A stretch of 64,000 nucleotides of DNA from Psychrobacter sp. NG254. Its GTDB lineage: Bacteria; Pseudomonadota; Gammaproteobacteria; Pseudomonadales; Moraxellaceae. The position numbers were made by a program, and so were the translations under genes. The notes under the pieces are model-generated. The model ran no database searches, had not been told where the DNA came from, and worked only from the letters and a program-made list of their open reading frames with translations. Each line of letters opens with the position of its first letter. Position 1 is the stretch's first letter. Below, piece after piece: positions 18,329-28,728 of this stretch. The stretch is taken from positions 434,001 to 498,000 of the forward strand of contig NZ_JADHDA010000001.1 in NCBI RefSeq assembly GCF_015277735.1, written 5' to 3'.

Positions 18329-18502
18329 TAGGGCGTGTCATCAATTAGATTGTGAGGCTTAAAATGAGAAAAGTTGTAGATAAACAAGGAAGAAATTGCC
18401 GTTAATATGAACATATTGACAAAATTACTGACGATGTTTAGCAAAATTTAGCCATTCTAAGGCCACTAAATGTATTCATGTGCTAATTGATGACATGCCC
18501 TA
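18329..18502 (+). repeat. MITE-like element, family A, copy 2 (174 bp)
   Basis: Begins TAGGGCGTGTCATCAATTAG and ends CTAATTGATGACATGCCCTA: near-perfect inverted ends flanked by TA. Same length as copy 1 and shared internal blocks (ACAAGGA, GTTTAGCAAAATTTAGCCAT). It occupies most of the 426-bp gap between gspM and the next gene, which otherwise holds nothing recognisable. Confidence 0.88.
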
Positions 18503-18687
18503 GGGCTTTATCCTTGGTATCATTGAAAAGCCACTCATCTAGCACCATTAAATGTGTATTAGCCAAACACATATAAATTATAAACAATCGCTCGATAGCC
18601 AATCCGATCAGCAGTCACATCACTAAACTGCCTCTACCTATAGCGATTAATGAGCACAAATACGACCTGTAAGGAAAAAACCCTATA

Positions 18688-19101
18688 ATGAGTGACAGAC
18701 TGAGAAACGATACGCAGCGTTCTTTGACTACTTATAATCACATCACTTATTTTCTATATGTGATCAGTTACTTTACGGCAGGTCTACTGTGGATTGTGCC
18801 GATTGTCATGAACTATGCCAAACGTCACGATGCTGATGGAACCTGGCTGGCCACGCACTTTGATTGGCAGATTAAGACTTTTTGGTACAGTATTGTTTGG
18901 TTCATCGTTGGCATTATTATCATTACCTTTGCATTTGGTGGCTTTGGCGTCAGTATGCTGGCTGATAGTGGTAATATTGCTATCGGTTCGGTATTGTTGG
19001 CAGGGGTGGGTTTACTTATTATGACCTTTACCTTTATCTGGCATTTATATCGTATCATTCGCGGCTGGATTGCGTTGACCGATGGTCGTCCTGTGCCCTG
19101 A
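18688..19101 (+). CDS. Small multi-span membrane protein (DUF4870-like)
   Basis: 137 residues with three predicted membrane helices: about 20-42 (ITYFLYVISYFTAGLLWIVP), 65-90 (WYSIVWFIVGIIIITFAFGG) and 97-120 (IAIGSVLLAGVGLLIMTFTF), followed by YRIIRGWIALTDGRPVP. The HFDWQIKTFWYSIVW segment and the C-terminal R-I-I-R-G-W-x-x-L-x-x-G pattern resemble DUF4870/TM2-adjacent inner-membrane proteins. GGAAAA precedes ATG 18688. Function unknown; it stands alone upstream of pyrD. Confidence 0.75.
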   Translation: MSDRLRNDTQRSLTTYNHITYFLYVISYFTAGLLWIVPIVMNYAKRHDADGTWLATHFDWQIKTFWYSIVWFIVGIIIITFAFGGFGVSMLADSGNIAIGSVLLAGVGLLIMTFTFIWHLYRIIRGWIALTDGRPVP

Positions 19102-19250
19102 TAGCGATTAATCTGTATTCACTACAGCGTGAATATAGAAATTTACCGCATGAAACTTTGCTCTTATTTCTGTTAAGCTGATATAATCGCTGCGCCTGAT
19201 TTCATTCGCATTATTCATTCACTTTTTTTCGAGCAGGGTCTGTCATTACT

Positions 19251-20285
19251 ATGTCTTATGCCTTACTTCGTCCTTTTTTGTTTAATCTGGATCCCGAGCA
19301 CGCCCATGAGATGACGCTGTCTTTATTGGATAAAGCGCATAAAGCGCGTGTGCTAGGCTTGGCATATGGTCAGTCGATGCAACCGACGGATTGTATGGGA
19401 TTGCAGTTTGCTAATCCCGTTGGTTTGGCGGCAGGGCTGGACAAAAACGGTGACTATATCGATGCACTCGCAGAGTTGGGATTTGGTTTTATCGAAGTAG
19501 GGACAGTGACACCAAGACCGCAAGTAGGTAATGACAAGCCAAGACTGTTCAGACTCAAGCAAGCAGATGCGATTATTAATCGTATGGGCTTTAACAATGA
19601 AGGTATCGATTACCTGATAGACAATGTCAAACGCTGCAAGTATAAAGGCAATATTGGTATCAATATTGGTAAAAACGCCGATACGCCAGTAGAGCAAGCT
19701 GCCGATGATTACGTCTATTGTTTAGAGCGCGCCTATCCGCATGCCTCATATATCACGGTCAATATCTCATCGCCGAATACTAAGAATTTACGTGATTTGC
19801 AAAGCGGCGAGGCCCTAACTCGTTTGATGGATACCATCAAAAACCGTCACAGTCAACTGGCCACTGAATATGGCTTTTATGTGCCACTGGTGCTTAAAGT
19901 TGCTCCTGATTTAGAGCCATTACAGGTGGACTATATCTCACAGCAGCTGATAGATTTTGAGATTGATGGTTTGATTGCGACCAATACAACCTTGAGCCGT
20001 GTCGGCGTTGAAGATTTACGTGATGGCGATCAGATGGGCGGTCTATCAGGTCGACCAGTGAGCCATATTAGTACCCAAATTTTACAACAGTTCTCTGATC
20101 AGCTAGAGGGTAAAGTCGCTTTGATAGGTGTGGGCGGTATCGATAGCGGTGCCAAAGCCGTCAAAAAAATCGAAGCAGGCGCGGACATGGTACAGCTCTA
20201 TACAGGACTCATATATAGAGGCCCTGGGCTGGTGCAGTCTTGTATCCAAGCAATCGGTGGCTATTATGATGCCATGGAGAGCTAG
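19251..20285 (+). CDS. pyrD: Dihydroorotate dehydrogenase (quinone), class 2
   Basis: Membrane-associated flavoenzyme that oxidises dihydroorotate to orotate with quinone, the fourth step of pyrimidine synthesis. The 344 residues include the N-terminal membrane-association helices ([20 protein letters not shown]), the FMN region [31 protein letters not shown], the class 2 catalytic serine in [15 protein letters not shown] and the C-terminal [19 protein letters not shown]. The cvpA gene begins 30 bp downstream. Confidence 0.96.
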   Translation: MSYALLRPFLFNLDPEHAHEMTLSLLDKAHKARVLGLAYGQSMQPTDCMGLQFANPVGLAAGLDKNGDYIDALAELGFGFIEVGTVTPRPQVGNDKPRLFRLKQADAIINRMGFNNEGIDYLIDNVKRCKYKGNIGINIGKNADTPVEQAADDYVYCLERAYPHASYITVNISSPNTKNLRDLQSGEALTRLMDTIKNRHSQLATEYGFYVPLVLKVAPDLEPLQVDYISQQLIDFEIDGLIATNTTLSRVGVEDLRDGDQMGGLSGRPVSHISTQILQQFSDQLEGKVALIGVGGIDSGAKAVKKIEAGADMVQLYTGLIYRGPGLVQSCIQAIGGYYDAMES

Positions 20286-20315
20286 CCATATGAATAAAAT
20301 GATGGGTCATAGCAT

Positions 20316-20813
20316 ATGAGTGGTTTAGATATTGTGATTGCTATTGTGGTCTTGATTGGCTTGTGGCGCGGCTTTCAGGTCGGATTGATTAAAACAGCGA
20401 TAGGCTTGGTAGGGTGGTTTATAGCCCTCATTGCAGCGACTCGGCTCGCAGGCGTGGTATCACCGCAACTGACTGGTATCGTACAAAACCCTGTATTACA
20501 AATGGCCATGGCGTTCTTATTGGTGGTGATTGCCATATTGGCTATCATGCACCTAGTGGCTTTTGTGTTCTCAGGGGTACTCAAGACGCTACGTTTGGGT
20601 GTCTTAGATAAAATGGCAGGCGGCGTACTGGGTGCTGCCAAAAACGTATTGATGGTCTTAGTTGTACTGAGTGTTAGTGCGCCATTATTAGTACAGATGC
20701 CGCAATGGCAGACCTCAGTACTAGCACCTGAGCTGCTTCCTTATGCACCGATGGGCAAGGCTTTGGTATCAGATGTATTGGGTATGGCTTGGAATCAAGT
20801 CAATCAATCGTAG
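20316..20813 (+). CDS. cvpA: CvpA family membrane protein
   Basis: 165 residues with four membrane helices (about 1-20, 28-50, 65-90 and 105-125), starting with the conserved SGLDIVIAIVVLIGLWRGFQVGLIKT. CvpA was named from colicin V production, and its gene commonly lies upstream of purF, as here (208 bp apart). The molecular role is still poorly defined; it is linked to envelope homeostasis. Confidence 0.9.
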   Translation: MSGLDIVIAIVVLIGLWRGFQVGLIKTAIGLVGWFIALIAATRLAGVVSPQLTGIVQNPVLQMAMAFLLVVIAILAIMHLVAFVFSGVLKTLRLGVLDKMAGGVLGAAKNVLMVLVVLSVSAPLLVQMPQWQTSVLAPELLPYAPMGKALVSDVLGMAWNQVNQS

Positions 20814-21021
20814 TTCTCCCTATTTTTCATTCTTTTAACACTTCTAAATATTTGCGTGTGTCATTAATTATCCAAAACAGATTACCAAAAATTCTCGTTA
20901 AATTTTTTACAAAATCATCAGGTTAGCGGCGGGCGATGGCGAGTGGTTGTAGCAATATACTGCCGTTAAGTTTGCCGTTATTGTCGTACTAATGTATGAG
21001 TCAAAATAGGATATAGCTATT

Positions 21022-22557
21022 ATGTGTGGAGTCATTGGAGTTGCAGCTCACGAGCCAGTCAATCAGATACTTTATGACGGTTTGACGATGCTACAGCATC
21101 GCGGGCAAGATGCAGCGGGTATTGTCACTTTGCAAGATGGACGACTCTATCTACGTAAAGAAAATGGCATGGTGCGTGACGTGTTTATGAATCGTCATAT
21201 GATGAAACTGGTTGGCAAATTTGGTATCGGTCACGTTCGTTATCCAACAGCGGGTACTTCAAGCAGCGCTGAAGCTCAACCATTTTATGTCAACTCACCT
21301 TATGGCATTACCCTTGCGCATAATGGTAACTTGACCAATGCTGAGAGCTTGGCCAAATCGTTGTATATCGAAGATCGTCGCCATCTTAATACAGATTCAG
21401 ATTCTGAAGTACTATTGAATGTATTAGCGCACGAGATGCAGAATCTTGGCAAAACGCATCCAACGGCTGATGATATCTTTGAAGCGGTCAAAGCTGTATA
21501 TAAACGCTGTGAAGGCGCTTATGGCGTAGTTGCTTTGATTACTGGCCATGGCCTGCTAGCATTCCGTGATCCAAACGGTATCCGTCCGCTTATCTTTGGT
21601 AAGCGTATGGCACCGAATGGGGGCACTGAGTATATGGTGGCATCAGAGTCAGTGGCATTAACGGGGTCAGGCTTCACTATTGTTCGTGATGTCAGACCAG
21701 GTGAAGCTATTTTCATTGATCTCAACCATAAGTTGCACACGCATCAATGCGTCGAGCAAAAAGAATATACGCCTTGTATCTTTGAGTATGTGTATTTTGC
21801 CCGTCCAGACTCCATCATGGACAACATCTCAGTCTATAAATCACGCCTCCGCATGGGTGAAAAATTGGCAGATAAAATTCTTGCTGAATGGGGTGAGGAT
21901 CATGATATCGATGTGGTTATTCCGATTCCAGATACCTCACGTACCTCAGCGATGGAGCTTGCGCTCAAAATGAACGTCAAGTACCGTGAAGGGTTTATGA
22001 AAAACCGCTACATCGGTCGTACGTTCATTATGCCAGGTCAGCAGCAGCGCAAAAAGTCGGTTCGCCAAAAGCTCAGCGCCGTTCCACTAGAGTTCAAAGG
22101 CAAAAATGTACTGTTGGTTGATGACTCAATCGTCCGTGGCACGACGTGTCATGAAATCATTCAGATGGCGCGTGATGCTGGCGCAAACAAAGTATTCTTT
22201 GCGAGTGCATCGCCACCTGTCAAGTTCCCGAACGTATATGGCATTGATATGCCTGTACGTACTGAGCTGATTGCGTCAGGCAACAGTGTCGAAGAAGTGC
22301 GTGAGATTATTGGTGCTGATCGTTTGATTTTCCAAGACTTGGATGATTTGATCGATGCGGTAAAAGACACCAAGCACAGCAAAGTTGAAGGTTTTGATTG
22401 TGCGGTATTCAATGGCTGTTATATCACCGGACAGATCAATGAAGCGTACCTTGATCACTTGCAAGAGCAGCGTAACGACACGGCTAAGACAGGTAAAAAA
22501 GGCGTACAAATAGTAGCTGATACCCCAGTTGATATGATGGGTGTTGAAGAGCTTTAA
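21022..22557 (+). CDS. purF: Amidophosphoribosyltransferase
   Basis: First committed step of purine synthesis: PRPP plus glutamine gives phosphoribosylamine. The 511 residues (E. coli 505) begin MCGVIGV, where Cys2 becomes the N-terminal glutaminase nucleophile after Met removal. [11 protein letters not shown] and [16 protein letters not shown] belong to the glutamine amidotransferase domain. The PRPP-binding loop [13 protein letters not shown] lies near residue 370, and [11 protein letters not shown] precedes it. A strong bidirectional terminator follows. Confidence 0.97.
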   Translation: MCGVIGVAAHEPVNQILYDGLTMLQHRGQDAAGIVTLQDGRLYLRKENGMVRDVFMNRHMMKLVGKFGIGHVRYPTAGTSSSAEAQPFYVNSPYGITLAHNGNLTNAESLAKSLYIEDRRHLNTDSDSEVLLNVLAHEMQNLGKTHPTADDIFEAVKAVYKRCEGAYGVVALITGHGLLAFRDPNGIRPLIFGKRMAPNGGTEYMVASESVALTGSGFTIVRDVRPGEAIFIDLNHKLHTHQCVEQKEYTPCIFEYVYFARPDSIMDNISVYKSRLRMGEKLADKILAEWGEDHDIDVVIPIPDTSRTSAMELALKMNVKYREGFMKNRYIGRTFIMPGQQQRKKSVRQKLSAVPLEFKGKNVLLVDDSIVRGTTCHEIIQMARDAGANKVFFASASPPVKFPNVYGIDMPVRTELIASGNSVEEVREIIGADRLIFQDLDDLIDAVKDTKHSKVEGFDCAVFNGCYITGQINEAYLDHLQEQRNDTAKTGKKGVQIVADTPVDMMGVEEL

Positions 22558-22594
22558 GCTGAACTAAAGCCATTATTTTTAGCTAGGTCTTAAA

Positions 22595-22632
22595 TAAAAA
22601 AAGCTGGATTCTTGATAGAATCCAGCTTTTTT
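22595..22632. terminator. Bidirectional rho-independent terminator between purF and azlD
   Basis: A 16-bp symmetrical arm AAAAAAGCTGGATTCT pairs with AGAATCCAGCTTTTTT around a 4-nt loop (TTGAT region). It gives a T-run in both directions, so it can end both convergent transcripts. Confidence 0.93.
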
Positions 22633-22676
22633 GTGCTTTAACTACCGCTAAAAAATAGTATCAGTCCAAAATATTT

Positions 22677-23036
22677 TTAACCCAACAGCTGGCTAAATAA
22701 CCAAAACAGCCCATTGATGGCAGCAATACCCACAATCATACTGACCAAGAGCTGACGGCTGACATGGTATACCAATAGTACCAAGCAAAGCGCCCCAACT
22801 TGTGCCATTAATAAATGTAGCTCTGCATTATTTAGGGAAATATCTGTCGATACACCGGAGTAGGTTAGGCTCGTAAAAATGAGCAATACCATAACCGATA
22901 ACGGTAAGCTCTCATTCAATCGGTGTAGCCACGGCGTGTCTAGCACTTTTCTAGGTATCAAGGAAGGCAAGGCACGCGTGATAAAAGTGACAGCGGCCAT
23001 CGCAAAAGTGGCGAAAATAAGATAACTGCTACTCAT
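22677..23036 (-). CDS. azlD: AzlD-family branched-chain amino acid exporter subunit
   Basis: 119 residues with four hydrophobic helices; starts MSSSYLIFATFAMAAVTFITRALPSLIPRK, the characteristic AzlD opening with the T-R-x-x-P motif. It partners AzlC in exporting branched-chain amino acids (BrnFE/YgaZH type). Its start overlaps the last 8 nt of azlC, indicating translational coupling. Confidence 0.88.
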   Translation of the reverse strand: MSSSYLIFATFAMAAVTFITRALPSLIPRKVLDTPWLHRLNESLPLSVMVLLIFTSLTYSGVSTDISLNNAELHLLMAQVGALCLVLLVYHVSRQLLVSMIVGIAAINGLFWLFSQLLG

Positions 23037-23757
23037 GATTTGCTCCTGCCTTATACCGCTCTATCCAAAACCCACGTGCCAATATCATCAGCATGCAGAT
23101 GGTAATCGCGACTAAGAGTAACCAATCGCTGGTAAATAAAGAGGCGACGACTAAGCCAATGATAGCGATGCCAATTGGGAAATAGCGTTTGATACTTTGA
23201 AACTGCTCATAAGCCAATATCGCAAACAAACAGACCAATGCAAAATCTAAATTTGGTACTAAGTCACTGAGCGTACTACCGATTATTACGCCAACCGTGC
23301 TCGCAATGACCCACCAGCTTTGATTAAACAAGCTGATAGGGAGTATCAGTGCTCGTCGTGACTCATTAGGCAAGCTGGTCATTACCGAGAATGTCTCATC
23401 AGTCAGGGCAAACAGACAATACGTTTTGGCCAGTTTGTTTTTTGGTAAGTATTGCAACAGCGGCATACCATAAAATACGTGACGCAAATTAATCGCGGCA
23501 ATATTGGTTGCGATATTGCCAATCGGTAAGCCTGCGCTTAGCATCGGCAGACAAGCATATTGCGCCGCGCCAGCATATAACACGATACTAAGCATAATCG
23601 TGGCCCATATAGGGATGCCGGCGACTTGAGCCAGTACACCAAAGGCAATACCAGCAGGTAAATAGCCCATCGCTACGGGTAGGCTTTTTTTAAAGCCCTC
23701 AGCCCAGCGATAGCTAAATGCTTGCTGAGTGCCTATTTCATTTGAATGAGTTGTCAC
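23029..23757 (-). CDS. azlC: AzlC-family branched-chain amino acid exporter
   Basis: Inner-membrane permease of 242 residues with about seven membrane helices; conserved KKSLPVAMGYLPAGIAFGVLA near the N-terminus, AGAAQYACLPMLSAG and INLRHVFYGMPL. It is the larger half of an AzlCD/YgaZH exporter of valine, leucine and isoleucine, possibly methionine. azlD overlaps its 3' end. No Lrp-type regulator lies beside it. A degraded family A MITE end (AATGAGGACACGCTCTAAT, 23802-23820) sits about 45 bp upstream of its start. Confidence 0.9.
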   Translation of the reverse strand: MTTHSNEIGTQQAFSYRWAEGFKKSLPVAMGYLPAGIAFGVLAQVAGIPIWATIMLSIVLYAGAAQYACLPMLSAGLPIGNIATNIAAINLRHVFYGMPLLQYLPKNKLAKTYCLFALTDETFSVMTSLPNESRRALILPISLFNQSWWVIASTVGVIIGSTLSDLVPNLDFALVCLFAILAYEQFQSIKRYFPIGIAIIGLVVASLFTSDWLLLVAITICMLMILARGFWIERYKAGANHE

Positions 23758-23801
23758 AGGACATCCTATGTTTTTGCGATATTTTATAAAGATATGGGTT
23801 T

Positions 23802-23820
23802 AATGAGGACACGCTCTAAT
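23802..23820. repeat. Remnant of a family A MITE end
   Basis: AATGAGGACACGCTCTAAT closely matches the right end TGAGGACACGCCCTA of the 174-bp element. No partner end is visible within 200 bp, so it is a fossil or a coincidence of a shared terminal sequence. Confidence 0.45.
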
Positions 23821-23844
23821 AATGACAAAAAATGATGCTTTTGG

Positions 23845-25239
23845 TTATAGTCTTTGATAGCTACCTGATCGATGACCGCGATATAAAAACCCGCCCAAAA
23901 TGATGAGCCTTAATAGCAATAGACACCAGACACTGAGCCAAATACCCGTCATATCCCATTGCTGATACAGCAGCCAGCTCAGCGGGAAGAAGATGGCAGC
24001 CAGTATCAGCGCCGCATTTCTAATCACGCTGCCAGCCGTCAGACCAAAAAACACACCATCGAGCCAATACGCGCCAACGCCGACAATAGGTAACAGCACT
24101 GCATAAAGATGATATTCATAGGCGAGAGTAAAGACTGGTTCGATATTGGTCATAAATGCTAGATAAGTTGGCATTGCAAGCCACCAGATGAGGCTCAACA
24201 TGATGGCAAGGCCGTAACTGACGACGCCAGTACGCCTGACAATCGTACGAAAACGCGGCCAATCACGTCGTCCTGCTGCCTGACCACTTAAAGTTTCCGC
24301 AGACACAGCAACACCATCAAGGGCAAAGGCAGAGATGCTTAATACTTGCAGTAAAATCGCATTGGCGGCCAATATAACATCGCCACTTTGTGCCGCAAGT
24401 CGAGTAATCCAAGCAAAGCTCACAGTCAATATGAGCGTACGAACAAAGATGTCTTTATTTAAAGAGAATAGCCTAAGCATTTTATCTTTCGTGAAATACT
24501 GTCGATCGGCTTTGAACAATGCTGTCCAAGATATGCCTAAATGCTGACGGCTTAGCCATAGTGCCAGTAGTACACCTGCCCAAAAGGCAAGGGTTGTACC
24601 CAGTGCCACACCCACCAAATCCATTTGCAGACCGAAGACAAAAAATAGGGTCAACACGATATTGAGTACAGCGATAAAGCCCTGTTGATAGAGCATGTAA
24701 CGCGTCTTGCCTTGTCCGGCAAACCAGCCAATAAACGCAAAGTTCATTAGCTCAGCGATCACGCCCCAAAAGCGCACATCCAAATAAGTCTTTGCAGCGG
24801 TGCCACTGTCGGGATTGGCTGACAATGCTTGTAGGCCAATGTCAATCAACCACGGCTTTGCTAGTAGTAGCACTGTCCCAATGGCAAATGCCAATAATAA
24901 GGCGCGTTGTAAAATAGACAATAAAGGCGTGGGCGCTGACACTGCTGATGTACCGTCAGCATTACCAGCTAGCTGTCCTAATGCCTGTGCGGCCAGTCCA
25001 GATGAGGCATACTGCAAGAAGTTAAAGCTAACCAGTAATAATGACAGCAATTGTATGGCCAAACCCATGCCAGCCAGTTTGGCCGTCTCATTCATATTGC
25101 CCACAATCGCTGTATCAATGACGCTTTGTAATGGCATGGCCAAATTGGCCAATAATACAGGCAGCGCAATCGCAACAATACGCTTATAGCTTGTATTAAT
25201 CGGCGGCATTGCATTAGACGTTGACGTGTTAGCTGACAT
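23845..25239 (-). CDS. MATE family efflux transporter (DinF-like)
   Basis: Twelve-helix multidrug/cation antiporter of 464 residues. It begins with the conserved KRIVAIALPVLLANLAMPLQSVIDTAIVG and contains AAQALGQLAG-type and SGQAAGRRDWPRFRTIVRR segments of the second half, typical of the DinF subgroup. ATG 25239 (MSANTSTSN) is preferred; the frame extends upstream to 25365 through residues that look non-conserved. Substrates cannot be predicted. No LexA box was identified near it. Confidence 0.88.
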   Translation of the reverse strand: MSANTSTSNAMPPINTSYKRIVAIALPVLLANLAMPLQSVIDTAIVGNMNETAKLAGMGLAIQLLSLLLVSFNFLQYASSGLAAQALGQLAGNADGTSAVSAPTPLLSILQRALLLAFAIGTVLLLAKPWLIDIGLQALSANPDSGTAAKTYLDVRFWGVIAELMNFAFIGWFAGQGKTRYMLYQQGFIAVLNIVLTLFFVFGLQMDLVGVALGTTLAFWAGVLLALWLSRQHLGISWTALFKADRQYFTKDKMLRLFSLNKDIFVRTLILTVSFAWITRLAAQSGDVILAANAILLQVLSISAFALDGVAVSAETLSGQAAGRRDWPRFRTIVRRTGVVSYGLAIMLSLIWWLAMPTYLAFMTNIEPVFTLAYEYHLYAVLLPIVGVGAYWLDGVFFGLTAGSVIRNAALILAAIFFPLSWLLYQQWDMTGIWLSVWCLLLLRLIILGGFLYRGHRSGSYQRL

Positions 25240-25403
25240 TGGGGGCTCGTTGATACGTAGGCGATAAAGAGGATAGTCTGTTTTTTGAGTGTAGGTAAAG
25301 CCGAGCTGCAACCCATCGAACATATGAGACAAAATAGCTATAAAGACAAAAGCACCTAGACTCACTATGCATGAGTCAGGTGCCTTTATTCAAACATCAT
25401 TAC

Positions 25404-25510
25404 TATAGTCAATCCGCTATAAAAGAGTTACCGCGTTAACCTCATTTGAAGTATCACATATACATCTGCGTTCGGTTGCCTCGTACCTCTTTTAAACTGA
25501 ATCAATTATA
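25404..25510 (+). repeat. MITE-like element, family B, copy 2
   Basis: About 107 bp, starting TATAGTCAATCCGCTATAAA and ending TTTAAACTGAATCAATTATA; the interior is almost identical to the copy at 7112-7219 and in the same orientation. It lies between the MATE gene's upstream region and the 3' end of secF. Confidence 0.86.
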
Positions 25511-25569
25511 CTTGCTAAATAAATATTCTAAGCATCGTAATGCGCTATATCAGTGCATTATCTAACCCG

Positions 25570-26841
25570 TTAGATGTTATCTTGCTCAAACATTTTTGGG
25601 TCATTAAAGGTAACGATTTCTTCTTCAAACTCTGGTTTTACTTTGACAATAAAGTCATCGCGCGACAGACCCATACGTAATGGAATCGAGCTTGCGATAT
25701 AAGTCGATGAGTAAGTACCCGCAATTAAGCCAATAAATAGTGCCACTGAGAACCAGTACAGTCCATCACCGCCTAAGAATAGCATAGCCAACACAACCAA
25801 TAATACGGTTGAGATGGTCATAATGGTACGGCGTAGGGTTTCGGTCAACGACAAATCAATCGTCTGTTCTGGTGTAATACCACGAACACGACGGAAGTTT
25901 TCGCGGATACGGTCATAAACAACAATCGTATCATTAATAGAATAACCAACCAGTGCCAAAATAGCAGCTAAGACGGTTAAGTCGAAAGGAAAGCCAAATA
26001 AAGCAAAGATACCAATGGTCACGATAGCATCATGAAAGAGCGACAATACGGCGCCAAGGGACAATTTGAACTGGAAACGCAAGGCAACATAGCCAAGCAT
26101 ACAGACCAATGCCAATACCAACGACATGACAGAGTTTAGGTAAACTTCGTTACCAACCTGACTACCGATGATGTTGACGTTACTGATCGCAGCAGTGTTA
26201 CTTGGCAAGGCAAGTGCCTGAGTCAGGCTAGTGCTGAGGCCATCAACATTGTCTGATTGCGGTGGCAAACGTACCAACAGCTCTTCTCGCGTTCCTAAAT
26301 ACTGTACGACTGCATCATCGAATCCATTGTCAGCAAGTGCTTGTACCACTGCTACTTGTTCGACAGGCTGCTCATAGCGCACATCTGCAGACACACCACC
26401 CGTAAAATCAAGACCTAAGTTCAAGCCGTTGACGGCGATCGCAATGATACTAGCAATGACCATAAATAAAGATAGTAATGCCATCGGCTTTTCTATCTTC
26501 ATAAACGGAATGATACGCTTATCGCCAAGGGCTTTGATACCGCCCTCAGCAATGGCTGCAGCATCATCGGTAGCATCACTTGACAATATCTCAGGATTCA
26601 CCGCAGTCGATAATGCTTGGCTGTCTTTGTTAGCTTGGTCTTTACCACCACGACGACTGCTGCTTTTAGTAGGTTTTGCGGTCGTTGGGTTATTGGTCTT
26701 GGTATTGCTACCTTTACCATCACGGCGTGGTTTATTGCGGCGACGCGTGCTTGTACTTGCCGTGTCACTGTTTGAGCCACCTGAGCCATTTCGATCTGGG
26801 GTGTTTTGCTGTTCTAAAGGCTTATTTTTATCGATTGCCAT
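25570..26841 (-). CDS. secF: Protein translocase subunit SecF
   Basis: Membrane partner of SecD that uses proton motive force to help proteins leave the Sec channel on the periplasmic side. The six-helix core starts near residue 115 (KIEKPMALLSLFMVIASIIA) with the SecF signature GLNLGLDFTGGVS; it ends in a normal C-terminus. E. coli SecF has 323 residues; this one has 423. The extra part is an N-terminal, highly charged, R/K/S/T/N-rich low-complexity region (about residues 1-100) that should be cytoplasmic and disordered. The gap to secD is 9 nt. Confidence 0.95.
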   Translation of the reverse strand: MAIDKNKPLEQQNTPDRNGSGGSNSDTASTSTRRRNKPRRDGKGSNTKTNNPTTAKPTKSSSRRGGKDQANKDSQALSTAVNPEILSSDATDDAAAIAEGGIKALGDKRIIPFMKIEKPMALLSLFMVIASIIAIAVNGLNLGLDFTGGVSADVRYEQPVEQVAVVQALADNGFDDAVVQYLGTREELLVRLPPQSDNVDGLSTSLTQALALPSNTAAISNVNIIGSQVGNEVYLNSVMSLVLALVCMLGYVALRFQFKLSLGAVLSLFHDAIVTIGIFALFGFPFDLTVLAAILALVGYSINDTIVVYDRIRENFRRVRGITPEQTIDLSLTETLRRTIMTISTVLLVVLAMLFLGGDGLYWFSVALFIGLIAGTYSSTYIASSIPLRMGLSRDDFIVKVKPEFEEEIVTFNDPKMFEQDNI

Positions 26842-26850
26842 AGTGTTCTC

Positions 26851-28728
26851 CTAACCGATGCTCAGACGTTTGATGGATTTACGCTTACCATAAGCAATTT
26901 GTATCAGTGCACGTGTCACCAAAATAGCGGTGAACAATGAGCTGACAATACCAATAGCTAGCGTAATCGCAAAGCCTTTAATCGGACCTGTACCAATCGC
27001 AAATAAGATAAATGCGACCAATAGAGTTGTGATGTTGGCATCGAAAATACTACTAAATGCTCGATCAAAACCTGCCACGATGGCGGACTTCGGTCGTACA
27101 CCATTTGCAATCTCTTCGCGTATTCGCTCAAAGATTAGGACGTTGGCATCAACTGCCATACCGATGGTCAATACAATACCAGCAATACCTGGCAAAGTAA
27201 GTGATGAACCCAAAATCGACATAATAGAGATGATGATGATCACGTTAACCGCTAAAGCGATGTTGGCAATGACACCAAACAGGCGATAGAAGATAATCAT
27301 AAACGCAAAGACTAAAAGATACCCGACCTGTGTAGAGAATAGGCCTTTATCGATGTTTTCTTGGCCTAGTGATGGGCCAATGGTACGCTCTTCTACAAAA
27401 TACATCGGTGCAGCAAGCGCGCCTGAACGTAACAGCAGAGCAAGCTCAGCCGCTTCAGCACTGCTATCTAGACCCGTAATACGGAATGATGAGCCTAGTA
27501 CCGCTTGAATGTTAGCGCGGTTGATCACTTTTGTCTCAGCATAGGGCGTACGCACTTCGGTTGTCTCGCCAGTGGCTGCATCTTCTTCATAGGTGATTCT
27601 TTGCTTGTTTTCGATGAACAGTACAGCCATCTGTTTGCCAACCGCAGTACGAGTGGCGTTTTGCATGAGCTTACCACCAGCACTGTCTAGCGTAATGCTG
27701 ACCTCTGGCATGCCGCTCTCATCAACGCCGGTCTGTGCATTGGTGACTTTATCACCTGTGACGATTGCTTGGCGCTCTAGCAATACTGGTGCACCATCAA
27801 GCGTTTCAAATGGGAAGGCTTCAGTACCTGCAGGAGGTATGCCGCCTGTATAGCTATCGGCGTCTTCTGCCACCATACGAAACTCAAGATTTGCAGTACG
27901 CCCAAGGACACGTTTGGCTTCAGCAGTATCTTGTACACCAGGCAGCTCGACCACGATACGGCTAGCGCCTTGCGACTGTACGAGTGCTTCAGTGACACCC
28001 AGTTCTGCAATACGATTGCGTAGGGTAGTCAAGTTCTGATTGACCGCGTAGCTGTTTATTTCATCAATGGTAGCATCGTTATACGCTAAAACCAGAGCAG
28101 GACCTTGATCATCGATAGACGATTGCAAATTAAAGGTAGCACTCATCGTACCTTGCAAAATATTTTGTGCACGGTTACGAGTATCAGTATCTGCAAAATG
28201 CAATACCACACCTTGATTTTCGGTCTTGATACCTTTGATTGCTACTCGTTCAGCGCGTAGCTCACGTCGCATATCACGACTGGCACTGGTCAAACGCTGT
28301 TCAAGCGCTTTGTCCATATCGACTTCGAGTACAAAACGGACACCGCCGCGCAAATCGAGACCCAGCTTCATCGGTCTTGCACCGATATCACGTAGCCATT
28401 GCGGGGTGGTCTGTGCTAAGTTGAGTGCGACCACATAGTCCTCACCCAAATTTTTACGTAGCACTTCTTGCGCTTTTAGCTGATCGACTGGATTGTCAAG
28501 ACGTACTAGGGCACTGTTGCCCTCAAATGTCCCATCATGATTGTCTAGACCTGCCTCTTTGAGCAAATCCTGAGATTGGGTCAGGATGCTTTCAGACAAC
28601 TGCGTACCTGCTGCCGCACTGGTAATCTGTACGGCAGGTTCGTCAGGATAGAGGTTAGGGGCAGCATATAGACCGGCAATGATGAGCACGGCGGCAATCA
28701 GTAAGTATTTCCAAGCGGGATATTGCAT
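26851..28728 (-). CDS. secD: Protein translocase subunit SecD
   Basis: Works with SecF and YajC at the SecYEG channel. The 625 residues (E. coli 615) open with MQYPAWKYLLIAAVLIIAGLYAAPN (first membrane helix), contain the P1 domain signature MKLGLDLRGGVRFVLEVDM, and have the C-terminal five-helix block with GMAVDANVLIFERIREE. ATG 28728 is preceded by GAAGTGA and matches the family start; an in-frame start at 28770 is less likely. Followed by secF after 9 nt. Confidence 0.96.
   Translation of the reverse strand: MQYPAWKYLLIAAVLIIAGLYAAPNLYPDEPAVQITSAAAGTQLSESILTQSQDLLKEAGLDNHDGTFEGNSALVRLDNPVDQLKAQEVLRKNLGEDYVVALNLAQTTPQWLRDIGARPMKLGLDLRGGVRFVLEVDMDKALEQRLTSASRDMRRELRAERVAIKGIKTENQGVVLHFADTDTRNRAQNILQGTMSATFNLQSSIDDQGPALVLAYNDATIDEINSYAVNQNLTTLRNRIAELGVTEALVQSQGASRIVVELPGVQDTAEAKRVLGRTANLEFRMVAEDADSYTGGIPPAGTEAFPFETLDGAPVLLERQAIVTGDKVTNAQTGVDESGMPEVSITLDSAGGKLMQNATRTAVGKQMAVLFIENKQRITYEEDAATGETTEVRTPYAETKVINRANIQAVLGSSFRITGLDSSAEAAELALLLRSGALAAPMYFVEERTIGPSLGQENIDKGLFSTQVGYLLVFAFMIIFYRLFGVIANIALAVNVIIIISIMSILGSSLTLPGIAGIVLTIGMAVDANVLIFERIREEIANGVRPKSAIVAGFDRAFSSIFDANITTLLVAFILFAIGTGPIKGFAITLAIGIVSSLFTAILVTRALIQIAYGKRKSIKRLSIG

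Noticed and set aside
16166..18502. gspL-gspM as a composite transposon
   Set aside because: No transposase, and the elements differ in sequence and are not proven to move together; kept only as a possibility.
26429..26854. 141-codon plus-strand frame over secF
   Set aside because: Shadow of the low-complexity SecF N-terminus.
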